A stretch of 64,000 nt of DNA from Lysinibacillus fusiformis (lineage in GTDB: Bacteria; Bacillota; Bacilli; Bacillales_A; Planococcaceae). Shown here piece after piece: positions 17,502 through 27,888 of the stretch. The notes beneath the pieces were generated by a model. That model saw nothing but the letters and a program-made list of their open reading frames with translations, was not told the DNA's origin and did no database searches. The stretch's first letter is position 1, and each line of letters opens with the position of its first letter. The stretch spans positions 3,534,001 through 3,598,000 of the forward strand of contig NZ_CP041696.1 in assembly GCF_007362955.1 (NCBI RefSeq). The letters are read 5' to 3'. The position numbers and the translations under genes were made by a program.

Positions 17502-19013
17502 ATGAATTTAACAACACCATTAATGTTACATGCACATCGAACGCCACAAAAAGTTTGTTTAGTTTATCAAGAAAAAGAGTATACGTATCAGTCATTGAAT
17601 GAGGAAGTCAATTGCTATGCAAATGGATTAATAGCACATGGAATTAAAAAGGGCGATAAAATCGCAGTCTTTATGAGAAACTCCGATGATTTTATCATTG
17701 CTGCCTATGCGGTTTGGAAGGTTGGTGCCGTTCTTGTCCCTATCAATTTTCGCTTAACTGCAACTGAGCTAAGTTATATTTTGGGCCAATCAGACAGTGT
17801 CTTGGTACTAGCAGATGCAGAGTTGGAGGATGTTTGTAAAGAAGCCTGTGCCTCGTTAGCTCTATCAATAACTATTGCTATTACACCAGAAACCTCTACG
17901 GAAGGTCTCCTATCATTCCGAGAAATGCGTACAAACAATATTGATGAAACAGGTGTTACTATTGCACCGCTTGATGATGCAGAGATTTTATATACATCCG
18001 GTACAACCGGCAAACCAAAAGGGGCGCTATTTGATCATAATACGATATTAAATGTGAATGTTGCCTACAATCAAATTGCGAGATTAGAAGAGGAAGATTG
18101 CTATCTTTTAGTTGCACCAATATTCCATTCTGCAGGAATGAATCTGATTTTCCTTACGACGATGTTAACTGGAGGAACGTTGGTTGTACAACGTGACTTC
18201 CATCCTGTGGAAGCTTTAAAGGCAATTGAAAAGCATAAAGTAACAGCGTTCTTTGGTGTCTCAGCTATGTATAATGCTATTTTACAAGTGCCAGAGAAGT
18301 CCTTTGATTTATCCTCTATTCGTTTTTGTGCTTATGGTGCTGCACCAATGTCACCGGCACTTGTTGAACAATCGATGGCATATTTCGGTACAAATCAGTT
18401 TTATAATTATTGTGGTCTTACTGAAGCCGGTCCAGGAGGTATCTTTTTATCACCAGAGCAACATAAAACGAAACTTGGGGCAGGTGGAAAGTCGATGCCA
18501 CTTACAAATGCACGTGTTGTAAATGAGCAGATGGTGGATGTTGTACCAGGGGAAATTGGTGAATTAACTCTTCGTGGTGCTACTTTAATGAAGGAATACT
18601 ATAAAAAACCAGAGGATACCCAAAAAACCTTTGTGAATGGTTGGTTGTTAACAGGTGATTTAGCAACAATTGATGAAGAAGGATTTATTACAGTGGTCGA
18701 TCGTAAAAAAGATATGATTATTTCGGGAGGAGAAAACGTTTACTCTATCGAAGTAGAACAAGTAATCAATGGTCATCCCCAGGTCCTTGAAGCGGCGACA
18801 ATCGGTGTGCCTGATGAACAATGGGGTGAGGTTGTAGCTGCAGTAATTGTAGCGAAACCAGGTGAAACAGTAAATGAGGGCGAACTTCAACAATATTGCC
18901 GTAAAAGCCTAGCTGGCTATAAAGTGCCACGGAAATTTTTCTATGTGGAGACACTTCCACGAAATGCATCAGGGAAAATATTGAAATATCATTTACGCGA
19001 AACGATACAGTAA
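17502..19013 (+). CDS. Acyl-CoA synthetase (AMP-forming, class I adenylating enzyme)
   Basis: Activates a carboxylic acid, probably a fatty acid, to its CoA thioester. The P-loop-like A3 motif YTSGTTGKPKGA (near residue 165), YGLTE-like NYCGLTEAGPGG, GWLLTGDLATIDEEGF and the C-terminal lysine motif RNASGKILKYHLR are all present. ATG 17502 follows AGAAGGTGGG. At 503 residues it is full length. It is first in a cluster with a thiolase 12 bp later, pointing to fatty-acid degradation; substrate chain length cannot be read. Confidence 0.9.
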   Translation: MNLTTPLMLHAHRTPQKVCLVYQEKEYTYQSLNEEVNCYANGLIAHGIKKGDKIAVFMRNSDDFIIAAYAVWKVGAVLVPINFRLTATELSYILGQSDSVLVLADAELEDVCKEACASLALSITIAITPETSTEGLLSFREMRTNNIDETGVTIAPLDDAEILYTSGTTGKPKGALFDHNTILNVNVAYNQIARLEEEDCYLLVAPIFHSAGMNLIFLTTMLTGGTLVVQRDFHPVEALKAIEKHKVTAFFGVSAMYNAILQVPEKSFDLSSIRFCAYGAAPMSPALVEQSMAYFGTNQFYNYCGLTEAGPGGIFLSPEQHKTKLGAGGKSMPLTNARVVNEQMVDVVPGEIGELTLRGATLMKEYYKKPEDTQKTFVNGWLLTGDLATIDEEGFITVVDRKKDMIISGGENVYSIEVEQVINGHPQVLEAATIGVPDEQWGEVVAAVIVAKPGETVNEGELQQYCRKSLAGYKVPRKFFYVETLPRNASGKILKYHLRETIQ

Positions 19014-19025
19014 AGGGGATTTTTT

Positions 19026-20174
19026 ATGAGAGAAGTTGTGATTGTAGCAGCTGTTCGTACAGCAATCGGGAGAAGAAAAGGGGCATTAAAGGGTGTACGT
19101 GCAGATGATTTAGCAGCGGACATATTGCAGGAAGCTGTTCGTCGTGCAGGTCTTGATAAGGGGCAGGTGGAAGATGTTATTTTGGGCTGTGTCACGCAAA
19201 CAGGTGAACAAGGAGCCAATATTGCACGAACGGCATTGCTGATGGCAGGCTTTCCCGAGACGGTACCAGGAGTAACCATTGACCGTCAATGTGGCTCGAG
19301 TCAACAGGCGGTGCATTTTGCAGCGCAAGCTATCTTAGCAGGGGATATGGATGTTGTTATTGCTGGCGGTGTAGAGAGTATGACTCGTGTGCCGATGTTT
19401 TCCAATATGGACGATGCCCATAAAGGAAATCGCTTACAAGAAAACCATACCATTATTCATCAAGGACTGTCAGCTGAAAAAATGGCAGAGAAATGGGGAC
19501 TTTCGAAGGAGACATTGAATGACTATTCATTCAACAGCCACAGACGAGCGCTAGCTGCGATTGAAGCAGGTCGTTTTGAGGAGGAAATAATGCCTGTTAA
19601 AGTGACCCAAGAGGACGGTACGGTAACAATGTTTGAGGTCGATGAGGGGCCTCGGGTTGAAACAACGGTGGACATATTAAATGGGCTAAAAACGGTCTTC
19701 CAGGAGGATGGGGTAATAACAGCGGGTAATGCTAGCCAAATGAGTGATGGTGCATCCGCTGTTGTTGTCATGTCGTTGGAAAAAGCACAAGAGCTTGGCA
19801 TTCGACCGCTTGCCAAAATTGTAACGCGAGTTGTAGTTGGTTCAGACCCTACACTTATGCTAACTGGACCGATTGAAGCTACTAGACGAGCACTTGAACG
19901 TGCAGGGCTGACAATTGATGATATTGATACGTACGAGGTGAATGAAGCCTTCGCGCCTGTACCACTTGCATGGCTCCATGAAATTGGGGCAAATCCAAAA
20001 AAGTTAAATCCTGATGGAGGAGCCATTGCACTTGGGCATCCACTAGGTGCAACCGGCACAAAGCTGTTAACAACGATGCTATATCGGATGGAACGGGAAA
20101 ATCTGCGCTATGGCCTGTTATCAATTTGTGAAGGTATGGGAATGGCAAATGCCACTATTATAGAAAAAATGTAA
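19026..20174 (+). CDS. Acetyl-CoA acyltransferase (thiolase)
   Basis: Thiolase of the FadA/AtoB superfamily. Nucleophile Cys is in [12 protein letters not shown] (near residue 89), the C-terminal motifs [11 protein letters not shown] (His is replaced as usual in this segment), [14 protein letters not shown] and [12 protein letters not shown] carry the catalytic His and Cys. Its 382 residues are complete. It sits between the acyl-CoA synthetase and an SDR dehydrogenase in a compact operon, so 3-ketoacyl-CoA cleavage in beta-oxidation is the likely role. Confidence 0.92.
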   Translation: MREVVIVAAVRTAIGRRKGALKGVRADDLAADILQEAVRRAGLDKGQVEDVILGCVTQTGEQGANIARTALLMAGFPETVPGVTIDRQCGSSQQAVHFAAQAILAGDMDVVIAGGVESMTRVPMFSNMDDAHKGNRLQENHTIIHQGLSAEKMAEKWGLSKETLNDYSFNSHRRALAAIEAGRFEEEIMPVKVTQEDGTVTMFEVDEGPRVETTVDILNGLKTVFQEDGVITAGNASQMSDGASAVVVMSLEKAQELGIRPLAKIVTRVVVGSDPTLMLTGPIEATRRALERAGLTIDDIDTYEVNEAFAPVPLAWLHEIGANPKKLNPDGGAIALGHPLGATGTKLLTTMLYRMERENLRYGLLSICEGMGMANATIIEKM

Positions 20175-20188
20175 AGGAGTTGTGTGTG

Positions 20189-20956
20189 ATGAAACTACAT
20201 GAGGTAGTAGCTGTTGTTACGGGTGGTGCGTCAGGTCTAGGAGAAGCAGTAGTCCGTAAAATGGTGGGAGATGGCGGAAAGGCAATTATTTTTGATGTGA
20301 ATGATGAGCGTGCAAATGCGCTCGTCCAGGAGTTAGGTGGCAATGTTCAATATGCACGTGTTGATGTCACAAAAGAGGTGGATGTTGCAGCAGGGCTTGA
20401 ACAGGCGATAGCGGCATTCGGTTTAATTAATGTTGCAGTTAACTGTGCAGGGATTGCTAATGCGAGTAAAGTACTTTCGAAGCGTGGTGTACATGCACTC
20501 GATATGTTTGAAAAGGTCATTTCTGTAAATTTAATTGGGACGTTTAATGTTATTCGGCTTGCCGCTGAAAAAATGGAGCATAATGAGCCTGATACTGATG
20601 GTCAACGAGGAGTCATTATTAATACTGCATCTGTAGCGGCATTTGATGGGCAAATTGGACAGGCTGCTTATAGTGCTTCTAAAGGTGGTGTAGCGGCGAT
20701 GACATTACCAATTGCGCGCGAGCTTGCGGATATTGGTGTACGTGTAATGACAATTGCACCAGGACTAATTGATACGCCGATGTTTGCAACATTACCAGAG
20801 CAAGCACGAACAGCCCTTGGAGCGATGACACCATTCCCAAAACGCCTCGGTAAGCCATTTGAATATGCATTACTTGTGGAAAGCATCATTCATAATTGTA
20901 TGTTAAATGGTGAAGTCATTCGCCTAGACGGCGCTATCCGAATGCAGCCAAAATAA
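20189..20956 (+). CDS. Short-chain dehydrogenase, likely 3-hydroxyacyl-CoA dehydrogenase
   Basis: Classical SDR fold: [11 protein letters not shown] cofactor motif near residue 12, NCAGIAN, and catalytic Ser/YSASK ([10 protein letters not shown]). The closing [11 protein letters not shown] and the overall sequence resemble type II 3-hydroxyacyl-CoA dehydrogenases (HSD17B10-like). ATG 20189 is set by AAGGAG at 20174-20179. Its position after a thiolase supports the beta-oxidation assignment; the substrate is inferred. Confidence 0.85.
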   Translation: MKLHEVVAVVTGGASGLGEAVVRKMVGDGGKAIIFDVNDERANALVQELGGNVQYARVDVTKEVDVAAGLEQAIAAFGLINVAVNCAGIANASKVLSKRGVHALDMFEKVISVNLIGTFNVIRLAAEKMEHNEPDTDGQRGVIINTASVAAFDGQIGQAAYSASKGGVAAMTLPIARELADIGVRVMTIAPGLIDTPMFATLPEQARTALGAMTPFPKRLGKPFEYALLVESIIHNCMLNGEVIRLDGAIRMQPK

Positions 20957-20968
20957 GAAGGGTTGCTG

Positions 20969-21278
20969 ATGAGCTATCGTTTTGAAACGGAGGAGCATAT
21001 GCTTTTACCTGCAACGGAGCGTAAATTTTTACAAAAGCATGCGGCATCCTACGTTGATATGTGGGAAAAAGATATTGTCACTTAGGTCTATGGCGAAATA
21101 GTAGCTTTCAGACAATGCAAGACAGATGTCTGCCAAAGCCTGCAGTTTCACGGTGGCTATGGCTCTATGGAAGAATATAAGATTGCTAGAAGATATCGAG
21201 ATACACCTGTGACATCGATTGACCAAAGGTACAAATGAAATCATGAAAACGATTATTGCCAAAAATATCGGTTTGTAG
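20969..21278 (+). pseudogene. Acyl-CoA dehydrogenase remnant with large internal deletion
   Basis: The first 39 codons (20969-21085) give an N-terminus typical of the family (FETEEHMLLPATERKFLQKH, then YVDMWEKDIVT) and end in TAG. From about 21113 another part reads CQSLQFHGGYGSMEEYKIAR then RYRDTPVTSI, the family C-terminus. A further frameshift near 21224 leads to GTNEIMKTIIAKNIGL and a stop. Roughly 250-300 central residues, including the FAD and catalytic core, are missing. The gene lies in the right place to have been the acyl-CoA dehydrogenase of this operon. Confidence 0.9.
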
Positions 21279-21330
21279 CAGCAATCATCCTGGGACGTTT
21301 CAAAACTTATAAACGAAATGGAGCGATCAT

Positions 21331-22956
21331 ATGCATATGATGGACACACCTTTAGTACTCACGAGTTTTTTGAACCGAGCAGAGCGTTATTTTCATGCAA
21401 AGAAAATCTATTCTCGTACAAGCCCTACAACGATACACGAGTTTACCTACAAAGAATATGTAAAACGTACGCGTAAATTAGCAGATGCCCTCACGAAACT
21501 CGGGATGACACGTGGCATGAAGGTTGGCACCTTTGCATGGAACCATCATCGTCATTTAGAGGCTTATTTTGCCGTACCATGTGCAGGAGCCGTTTTGCAC
21601 ATGATCAATATTCGAATGACACCCGAGCATATCGCCTATGTCATTAATCATGCGGAGGATGAAATCTTACTAATTGATGATAATTTAGTACCACTGCTTG
21701 CACCGATTGCCTCACAACTCACAACGGTAAAACAATTTATTGTGATGGGGGATAATGTAGCGTTAGATAGTGTGCCATTACCAAACGCACTGTCCTATGA
21801 GGATATACTTACTGAAGCAAGTGACGATTATTCTTTTCCAGAGAATGTAGATGAAAATGCACCTGCTGGCATGTGCTATACAAGTGCAACAACGGGTATG
21901 CCAAAAGGTGTAGTCTATACACATCGAAGCATTGTGCTCCATAGTATGGCGGCTGGACTTTCTGATAGCATTGGTGTATGTGAAAACGATGTCGTGCTAC
22001 CTGTTGTGCCAATGTTTCATGCGAATGCCTGGGGCTTGCCATTCGCCAGTGTCCTATTCGGATCGACGCAAGTATTACCGGGACCTATGTTTACACCGCA
22101 GCTTTTACTCGATTTGTTTGTACAATATAAAGTGACATTAACAGCAGGAGTGCCGACAATTTGGCTAGGAGTTTTACAAGAGCAACGAAATAATCCACGT
22201 GACTTATCCTCGTTGCGATCAATTGTATGTGGTGGCTCAGCGTCACCAATGGGACTGATTCGTGGCTTTGAGGAAGAGGGCGGTATTCCGTACTATACAG
22301 GCTATGGTATGACGGAAACATCCCCGCTCGTGAGCTTGTCTACTTATTTATCGCATATGCAAGACTATTCATCGGACGAAAAAATGCATGTTCGCGTGAC
22401 ACAGGGCATCACAATGCCGCTTATTGAAACACGAGTTGTCAACGAAAATGGTGAGGTACCTTGGGACGGCAAAACGATGGGGGAAATTACGATAAGAGGT
22501 CCATGGATTGCGGCGGAATATTATAAGGATGAGCGCACGCAAGAAGCCTTTAAGGACGGCTGGCTCTACACGGGTGATATTGCGGTCATGACATCAGACG
22601 GCTATATAAAAATTACCGATCGCACGAAAGATTTAATAAAGAGTGGTGGCGAATGGATTTCATCAGTTGAACTTGAAAATGCATTGATGTCACATGAAAA
22701 GGTATTTGAAGCGGCGGTCATCGCCATTCCACATGAAAAATGGCTCGAACGACCATTAGCTTGTGTTGTGCCAAAGCCAGAGTTCAAAGATACGATTACA
22801 AAAGAGGAGTTACTTGATAGCTTACGCAATCAATTCCATAAAACGTGGATTCCTGATGATGTTGTCTTTTTAGATGAAATACCGAAAACATCAGTTGGAA
22901 AATTCATGAAGGTCAAGCTTCGAGAGGATTTAAAAGATTTTCGAGTAGAAGTTTAA
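21331..22956 (+). CDS. Long-chain fatty acid-CoA ligase
   Basis: AMP-forming ligase of the FadD/medium-to-long chain type, 541 residues. Motifs: YTSATTGMPKGVVYTHRS (A3; note Ala instead of Gly after Ser), GYGMTETSPLV, DGWLYTGDIAVMTSDGY, and KTSVGKFMKVKLR with the catalytic lysine. The ATG at 21331 follows TGGAG; ATG 21337 is also possible and gives a more usual MMDTPL start. It is the second acyl-CoA ligase in the cluster, so the two probably differ in substrate range. Confidence 0.9.
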   Translation: MHMMDTPLVLTSFLNRAERYFHAKKIYSRTSPTTIHEFTYKEYVKRTRKLADALTKLGMTRGMKVGTFAWNHHRHLEAYFAVPCAGAVLHMINIRMTPEHIAYVINHAEDEILLIDDNLVPLLAPIASQLTTVKQFIVMGDNVALDSVPLPNALSYEDILTEASDDYSFPENVDENAPAGMCYTSATTGMPKGVVYTHRSIVLHSMAAGLSDSIGVCENDVVLPVVPMFHANAWGLPFASVLFGSTQVLPGPMFTPQLLLDLFVQYKVTLTAGVPTIWLGVLQEQRNNPRDLSSLRSIVCGGSASPMGLIRGFEEEGGIPYYTGYGMTETSPLVSLSTYLSHMQDYSSDEKMHVRVTQGITMPLIETRVVNENGEVPWDGKTMGEITIRGPWIAAEYYKDERTQEAFKDGWLYTGDIAVMTSDGYIKITDRTKDLIKSGGEWISSVELENALMSHEKVFEAAVIAIPHEKWLERPLACVVPKPEFKDTITKEELLDSLRNQFHKTWIPDDVVFLDEIPKTSVGKFMKVKLREDLKDFRVEV

Positions 22957-23123
22957 CTTCAGTCAGTAGAAGAATCTCACCATGATAGTTGGTGAGAGGA
23001 AAAGTCCTTTCGTATTGGAAGTTGGTCTAGTAGTTTTGCATCTATACGATAACTCATCTGCATCTTGAAACACCTATGTACAATTCAAAACCTGCGTATA
23101 TGGTTATGGTGGTGAAATCCGAA

Positions 23124-23704
23124 GGGGCTGTCCCAAAAGTGAATGAGGCTGGGACAAAAGAGAAAAAGTGTTGGATTGACTGCTGTCGATCTACACTTTT
23201 TTGCTGTTAGCGTTGATGTCCGCTACGGCGGACGCTTTCCGGGGGCGTGGCCTGAGCCTGTAGTCTAAGGCGTCACGCTAATCCCCCAGGAATCTCCGCA
23301 CTAGTACTCTCTTCTGAATTTTATTTATTCCAAAAGGAAGAACGGCTAAATCTTTCTTCATTTTTAGATAGCGAAAATTTAGTAACGACTTGCTCCTCTT
23401 TCTTACAATTTAAAGTGATGTCCCAGCCTTATTTTTTGATATAAAGGTAAAAACCCGCGTAGACTCCTGCGGGAAAGTAAGAGCACTAGACCCAGCAGGG
23501 AGCGTTAAGTGGAACGATGACTAAAGTCGTCACGTCCTGTGACAAAGCCTTCGTGACCAACATCCTGTAGCTGACGCTTCGCTTTCGCTACATAAAACAT
23601 CTGTTGCCCTTATGCGGTTTGAGCCTTGCCCGCACAAAGCGTAGCGGATTTTTACCATATAGGAAGATAGCCATTATTGTTTGAAGGGCTTCTTAGACAG
23701 CCCC
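23124..23704. repeat. Dispersed GC-rich repeat, type 2, copy 2 (interrupted)
   Basis: Begins GGGGCTGTCCCAAAAGTG and ends CTTAGACAGCCCC, which are inverted. Internal blocks GATATAAAGGTAAAAACCCG, GACTCCTGCGGG, AAAGCGTAGCGGATTTTTA and CATTATTGTTTG match the copy at 9218-9400. A type 1 element (23149-23431) lies inside it. The rest of the 828-bp gap (22957-23123) holds only a weak CTCACC/GGTGAG hairpin. Confidence 0.7.
23149..23431. mobile_element. Small mobile-like repeat, type 1, copy 1 (MITE-like)
   Basis: About 280 bp with terminal GAGGCTGGGACAAAA and TGTCCCAGCCT as inverted repeats. It contains AAGTGTTGGATTGACTGCTG, GTCCGCTACGGCGGACGCTT and CACTAGTACT-like blocks. The second copy is at 57048-57320. 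Its ends resemble those of the IS1182 relic at 5744-6556, so it may be a non-autonomous derivative. It carries no gene. Confidence 0.75.
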
Positions 23705-23784
23705 TTTCTAATAGTGACACGAAAAATGAAACTATTTAATCATTTTGTCGTATAATTTAATTGTAGATGGGAGGAAGTGGATTT

Positions 23785-24021
23785 ATGAGTATAGCAATTG
23801 TGGCAATTGTTGGCGGGGTATTAGTAGCTTTAGCGGGGATATTTACCGATGCACGTACAAGAGGACAAAAAATTAAATTAAAGACAATTGAAAAAGAAGT
23901 GGAGTTAGAAAAGCTAAGACTGGAATCATACACACAAGAAACTGAAAAAATGAAACTAGAATTAGAACATTCAAAAGTGTTACTATTAGAGGCAAAGCAA
24001 AATTTAACGAAGGAACCTTGA
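23785..24021 (+). CDS. Hypothetical small membrane protein with coiled-coil tail
   Basis: 78 residues: a membrane segment (about 2-22, IAIVAIVGGVLVALAGIF) and then a charged, heptad-rich helix to the end. ATG 23785 is chosen because GGGAGG at about 23770-23775 is well placed and the family-like start MSIAIVAIVGG begins there. I do not recognise the family; the architecture is PspB-like. It lies 80 bp upstream of cheR and may be monocistronic. Confidence 0.65.
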   Translation: MSIAIVAIVGGVLVALAGIFTDARTRGQKIKLKTIEKEVELEKLRLESYTQETEKMKLELEHSKVLLLEAKQNLTKEP

Positions 24022-24074
24022 TTCGGCGTGAAAGACACTATTTCGATAATGGCGATTTTCCGCTATAATGGTAG

Positions 24075-24878
<804 letters not shown>

Positions 24879-24949
24879 TATGAAAAGCATTCGTACAATG
24901 GACAAGATGAACGTCATGTACATAAATTGCCAAGCATTAGACATAGATG

Positions 24950-24995
24950 ATCGTACGCTTTTCGCTTGTCCTAAGCAAAGAGCGTACGATTTTTA
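24950..24995 (+). terminator. Rho-independent terminator after cheR
   Basis: ATCGTACGCTTTT-GC / GCAAAGAGCGTACGAT arms then TTTTTA, in the 350-bp cheR-aroC gap. Confidence 0.85.
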
Positions 24996-25178
24996 TTCAT
25001 CACTACAAAACAATCTTTTTTTATGTAAATCGTTCAGAATATTCGCATTTTATAGGGTGATATCATATATTTTAAGGGTGTGAATATTGCTAGTACAATA
25101 CAATTTCTGAACGTGATTACGCTGAGGCTAATTGATTGCTCAGACATTTGTAAAAGGACTGTTTTTTTAGAGAATATA

Positions 25179-25187
25179 TGTTATAGT
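25179..25187 (+). promoter_or_regulatory. Probable extended -10 element of the aro operon
   Basis: TGT-TATAGT lies about 42 bp before the aroC start. No good -35 is seen, as expected for an extended -10 promoter. The rest of the cheR-aroC gap (24996-25178) shows nothing else. Confidence 0.45.
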
Positions 25188-25228
25188 GAAAAATACATAC
25201 TTTAGCGAGTTGAAGGGAGAAAGCGTTT

Positions 25229-26410
25229 ATGCGTTATTTAACAGCAGGAGAATCACACGGACCCCAATTAACAACCATTATTGAGGGCTTACCGTCACTC
25301 TTACCAATTACAGCAGAAAAAATTAATCACGATTTAAAGCGTCGCCAAGGAGGACATGGCCGCGGTCGCCGTATGCAAATCGAAACAGATACAGTGGAAA
25401 TTGTGGGTGGCGTTCGTCATGGACAAACACTTGGTTCTCCTGTCGCACTTGTTGTTACAAATGATGACTGGAAACACTGGACGAAAATTATGGGTGCTGA
25501 ACCGTTAGCTGAGGATGTAAATCCAGACGATGTTAAACGTCAAATTTCACGACCACGCCCAGGACATGCTGACTTAGTAGGAGGCATGAAATACGGACAT
25601 CGTGATTTGCGTAATATTTTAGAGCGATCTTCAGCACGAGAAACAACTGTCCGTGTGGCAGTAGGAGCTGTTGCAAAAGCATTACTAAATGAACTAGGTA
25701 TTTCAATCGTGTCACATGTAACAGAAATTGTTGGCATTAAGGCAGACACATCTTTAGTTGAAGGAAAATCGGTGGATGAAATCCGTGCCATTATTGAAGC
25801 AGATCCATGCTATTGTGTGGACCCTGTTGCGTCTGCAAAAATGGTAGAGGCTATCGATGAAGCGAAAAAAGCAGGCGATTCTATCGGCGGTGTTGTAGAA
25901 GTCATTGTAGAAGGTATGCCAGCAGGTGTCGGTTCTTATGTGCATTACGACCGTAAGCTTGACGCAAAATTAGCAGCGGCAATGCTGTCTATTAATGCGT
26001 TTAAAGGTGTTGAATTTGGGATTGGCTTCGAAATGGCTCGTCGTAAAGGTTCGGAAGTACATGACGAAATCATTTGGTCAGAGGAAGAAGGCTATACTCG
26101 TGCTACGAATCGTCTAGGGGGCTTAGAGGGCGGTATGTCTACAGGAATGCCTATCGTCGTGCGTGGCGTCATGAAACCAATTCCTACATTATATAAACCA
26201 CTACAAAGTGTAGATATCGAAACAAAAGAACCATTCAAAGCAAGTGTAGAACGTTCGGATAGCTGTGCAGTACCAGCAGCATCAGTTGTTGCGGAACATG
26301 TTATTGCCTGGGAAATAGCGAATGCGATTATGGACCAATTCCATGGTGATCAATTGCCACAACTTAAAGCTCAAATCGACGAGCATCGCCGTTACACAAA
26401 GGAGTTTTGA
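25229..26410 (+). CDS. aroC: Chorismate synthase
   Basis: Converts 5-enolpyruvylshikimate-3-phosphate to chorismate with reduced FMN. The N-terminus [25 protein letters not shown], the [20 protein letters not shown] block and the [16 protein letters not shown] block are all family signatures. 393 residues, full length (AroF in B. subtilis naming). Followed by aroB after 3 bp, so translation is probably coupled. Confidence 0.97.
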   Translation: MRYLTAGESHGPQLTTIIEGLPSLLPITAEKINHDLKRRQGGHGRGRRMQIETDTVEIVGGVRHGQTLGSPVALVVTNDDWKHWTKIMGAEPLAEDVNPDDVKRQISRPRPGHADLVGGMKYGHRDLRNILERSSARETTVRVAVGAVAKALLNELGISIVSHVTEIVGIKADTSLVEGKSVDEIRAIIEADPCYCVDPVASAKMVEAIDEAKKAGDSIGGVVEVIVEGMPAGVGSYVHYDRKLDAKLAAAMLSINAFKGVEFGIGFEMARRKGSEVHDEIIWSEEEGYTRATNRLGGLEGGMSTGMPIVVRGVMKPIPTLYKPLQSVDIETKEPFKASVERSDSCAVPAASVVAEHVIAWEIANAIMDQFHGDQLPQLKAQIDEHRRYTKEF

Positions 26411-26413
26411 TAT

Positions 26414-27505
26414 ATGCGTGTACCAGTAGCGACAAAATCGCATCAATATGATGTTGTACTAGGGCATAATTTTTTAGCCGGAGCGGTCAAATCGTTTGAT
26501 GACAAACTGCAAAAGGCGGATAAGCTCATTGTTTTTACTGATGCAAATGTGTGGGCAGCACAGGGGGCATATTTCAGGGCGAATTTCCCCTATGACTTTG
26601 AAGTTTTTGTGCTACCAGGTGGCGAGGCATGTAAAACCTTTGAACAATACAATGCAGCGCAAACTTTCTTATTGGAACAAAAATGTTCACGAAAATCATT
26701 CATTTTTGCTTTAGGTGGAGGAGCAGTTGGCGATTTGACAGGCTTTGTTGCTGCGACATATATGCGTGGTGTGCCATTTATTCAAATCCCAACGACGATT
26801 TTAGCCCATGACTCTGCAGTTGGAGGTAAAACGGCGATTAACCATCCGCTTGGCAAAAATATGATTGGTGCTTTTTATCAGCCAGAGGGCGTTATTTACG
26901 ATACCGTTTTTACGGAAACTTTACCTGAACGTGAGGTACGTTCAGGAACAGCAGAGGTCATTAAGCACGCGATGATTTCAAATGCAGCATGGCTACAAGA
27001 ATTGATGACAGCAGATACAGTAATTCATTTCAATACAGACGAATTGGCGAAGCAGCTAAAGGCTGGTATAGAGGTGAAGGCGAAAATTGTAGCAGAAGAT
27101 GAAACAGAGCAATCAGTGCGTAAATACTTAAACTTAGGCCATACATATGGTCATGCCATTGAAGCTGCTGCGGGTTATGGAAAAGTAGCGCATGGTGAAG
27201 CAGTGATGATTGGTCTTGTGTACTGCTTATTATTAAGTGAACGATATGGAGAGTTAGATCGCGACTTCACAACGGCATTTTTACGCTTTGCGGTGAAAAA
27301 TGGTTATCCATTTGAAGCGGTGAACAACTATTCATTTGAGCAATTAACAGAGTATTTACTAAAAGATAAAAAAGCGGAGTATGGTGTGTTACAATTTGTG
27401 CTACTGACAAAAATTGGAGAACCATTTGTGCAACCAATTGATTTAACGGAGTGCAAAGAAGTAGATGCCGAATTCCGACAGCTATTAGCGGAGGTGCTTG
27501 TATGA
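26414..27505 (+). CDS. aroB: 3-Dehydroquinate synthase
   Basis: Second step of the shikimate pathway; NAD- and divalent metal-dependent. GGGAVGDLTGFVAATYMRGV, the PTTILAHDSAVGGKTAIN block and LGHTYGHAIEAAAGY (metal-binding histidine) are present. 363 residues. Its last bases overlap the aroH start (ATGA). Confidence 0.97.
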   Translation: MRVPVATKSHQYDVVLGHNFLAGAVKSFDDKLQKADKLIVFTDANVWAAQGAYFRANFPYDFEVFVLPGGEACKTFEQYNAAQTFLLEQKCSRKSFIFALGGGAVGDLTGFVAATYMRGVPFIQIPTTILAHDSAVGGKTAINHPLGKNMIGAFYQPEGVIYDTVFTETLPEREVRSGTAEVIKHAMISNAAWLQELMTADTVIHFNTDELAKQLKAGIEVKAKIVAEDETEQSVRKYLNLGHTYGHAIEAAAGYGKVAHGEAVMIGLVYCLLLSERYGELDRDFTTAFLRFAVKNGYPFEAVNNYSFEQLTEYLLKDKKAEYGVLQFVLLTKIGEPFVQPIDLTECKEVDAEFRQLLAEVLV

Positions 27506-27870
27506 TTCGTGGACTAAGAGGTGCGATTACGATTGAATCGGACAAGCCGGAGCTTGTATGGGATGAGACAGCTAGATTAGTACGAGAAGTCGTAGCGGCA
27601 AATAATGTTGAGGTAGATGATATTGCCTCTATCGTCATTTCCACTACGCCTGATATTACATCAGCGTTCCCAGCACGTGCAGTGCGATTAATGGAAGGTT
27701 GGCAGTATGTTCCTGTAATGTGCATGCATGAAATGGATGTGCCAGGCGCGCTTCCTTTATGTATCCGTGTATTAATACACGCTAATGTGGAAGTGGCGCA
27801 AAAAGATGTACAGCACTTGTATTTAAATGATGCAGTGAAATTAAGACCAGATTTAGCCCAAGCTAAATAA
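27502..27870 (+). CDS. aroH: Chorismate mutase, AroH type
   Basis: Monofunctional trimeric chorismate mutase making prephenate. MIRGLRGAITIE at the N-terminus and RAVRLMEGWQ, CMHEMDVPG, LPLCIRVLIH toward the C-terminus are the AroH signatures. The ATG overlaps the aroB stop, indicating translational coupling. 122 residues, normal length. In B. subtilis the trp operon follows; here hisC follows after 18 bp. Confidence 0.96.
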   Translation: MIRGLRGAITIESDKPELVWDETARLVREVVAANNVEVDDIASIVISTTPDITSAFPARAVRLMEGWQYVPVMCMHEMDVPGALPLCIRVLIHANVEVAQKDVQHLYLNDAVKLRPDLAQAK

Positions 27871-27888
27871 TTAGAGGAGATGTTAGAG

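Noticed and set aside
19523-20059. 178-codon reverse frame inside the thiolase gene
   Set aside because: Antisense shadow of a strongly conserved gene with Ser/Pro-rich meaningless product.
24880-25083. 67-codon frame after cheR
   Set aside because: It crosses the cheR terminator hairpin; starts right after the cheR stop without a separate ribosome site.
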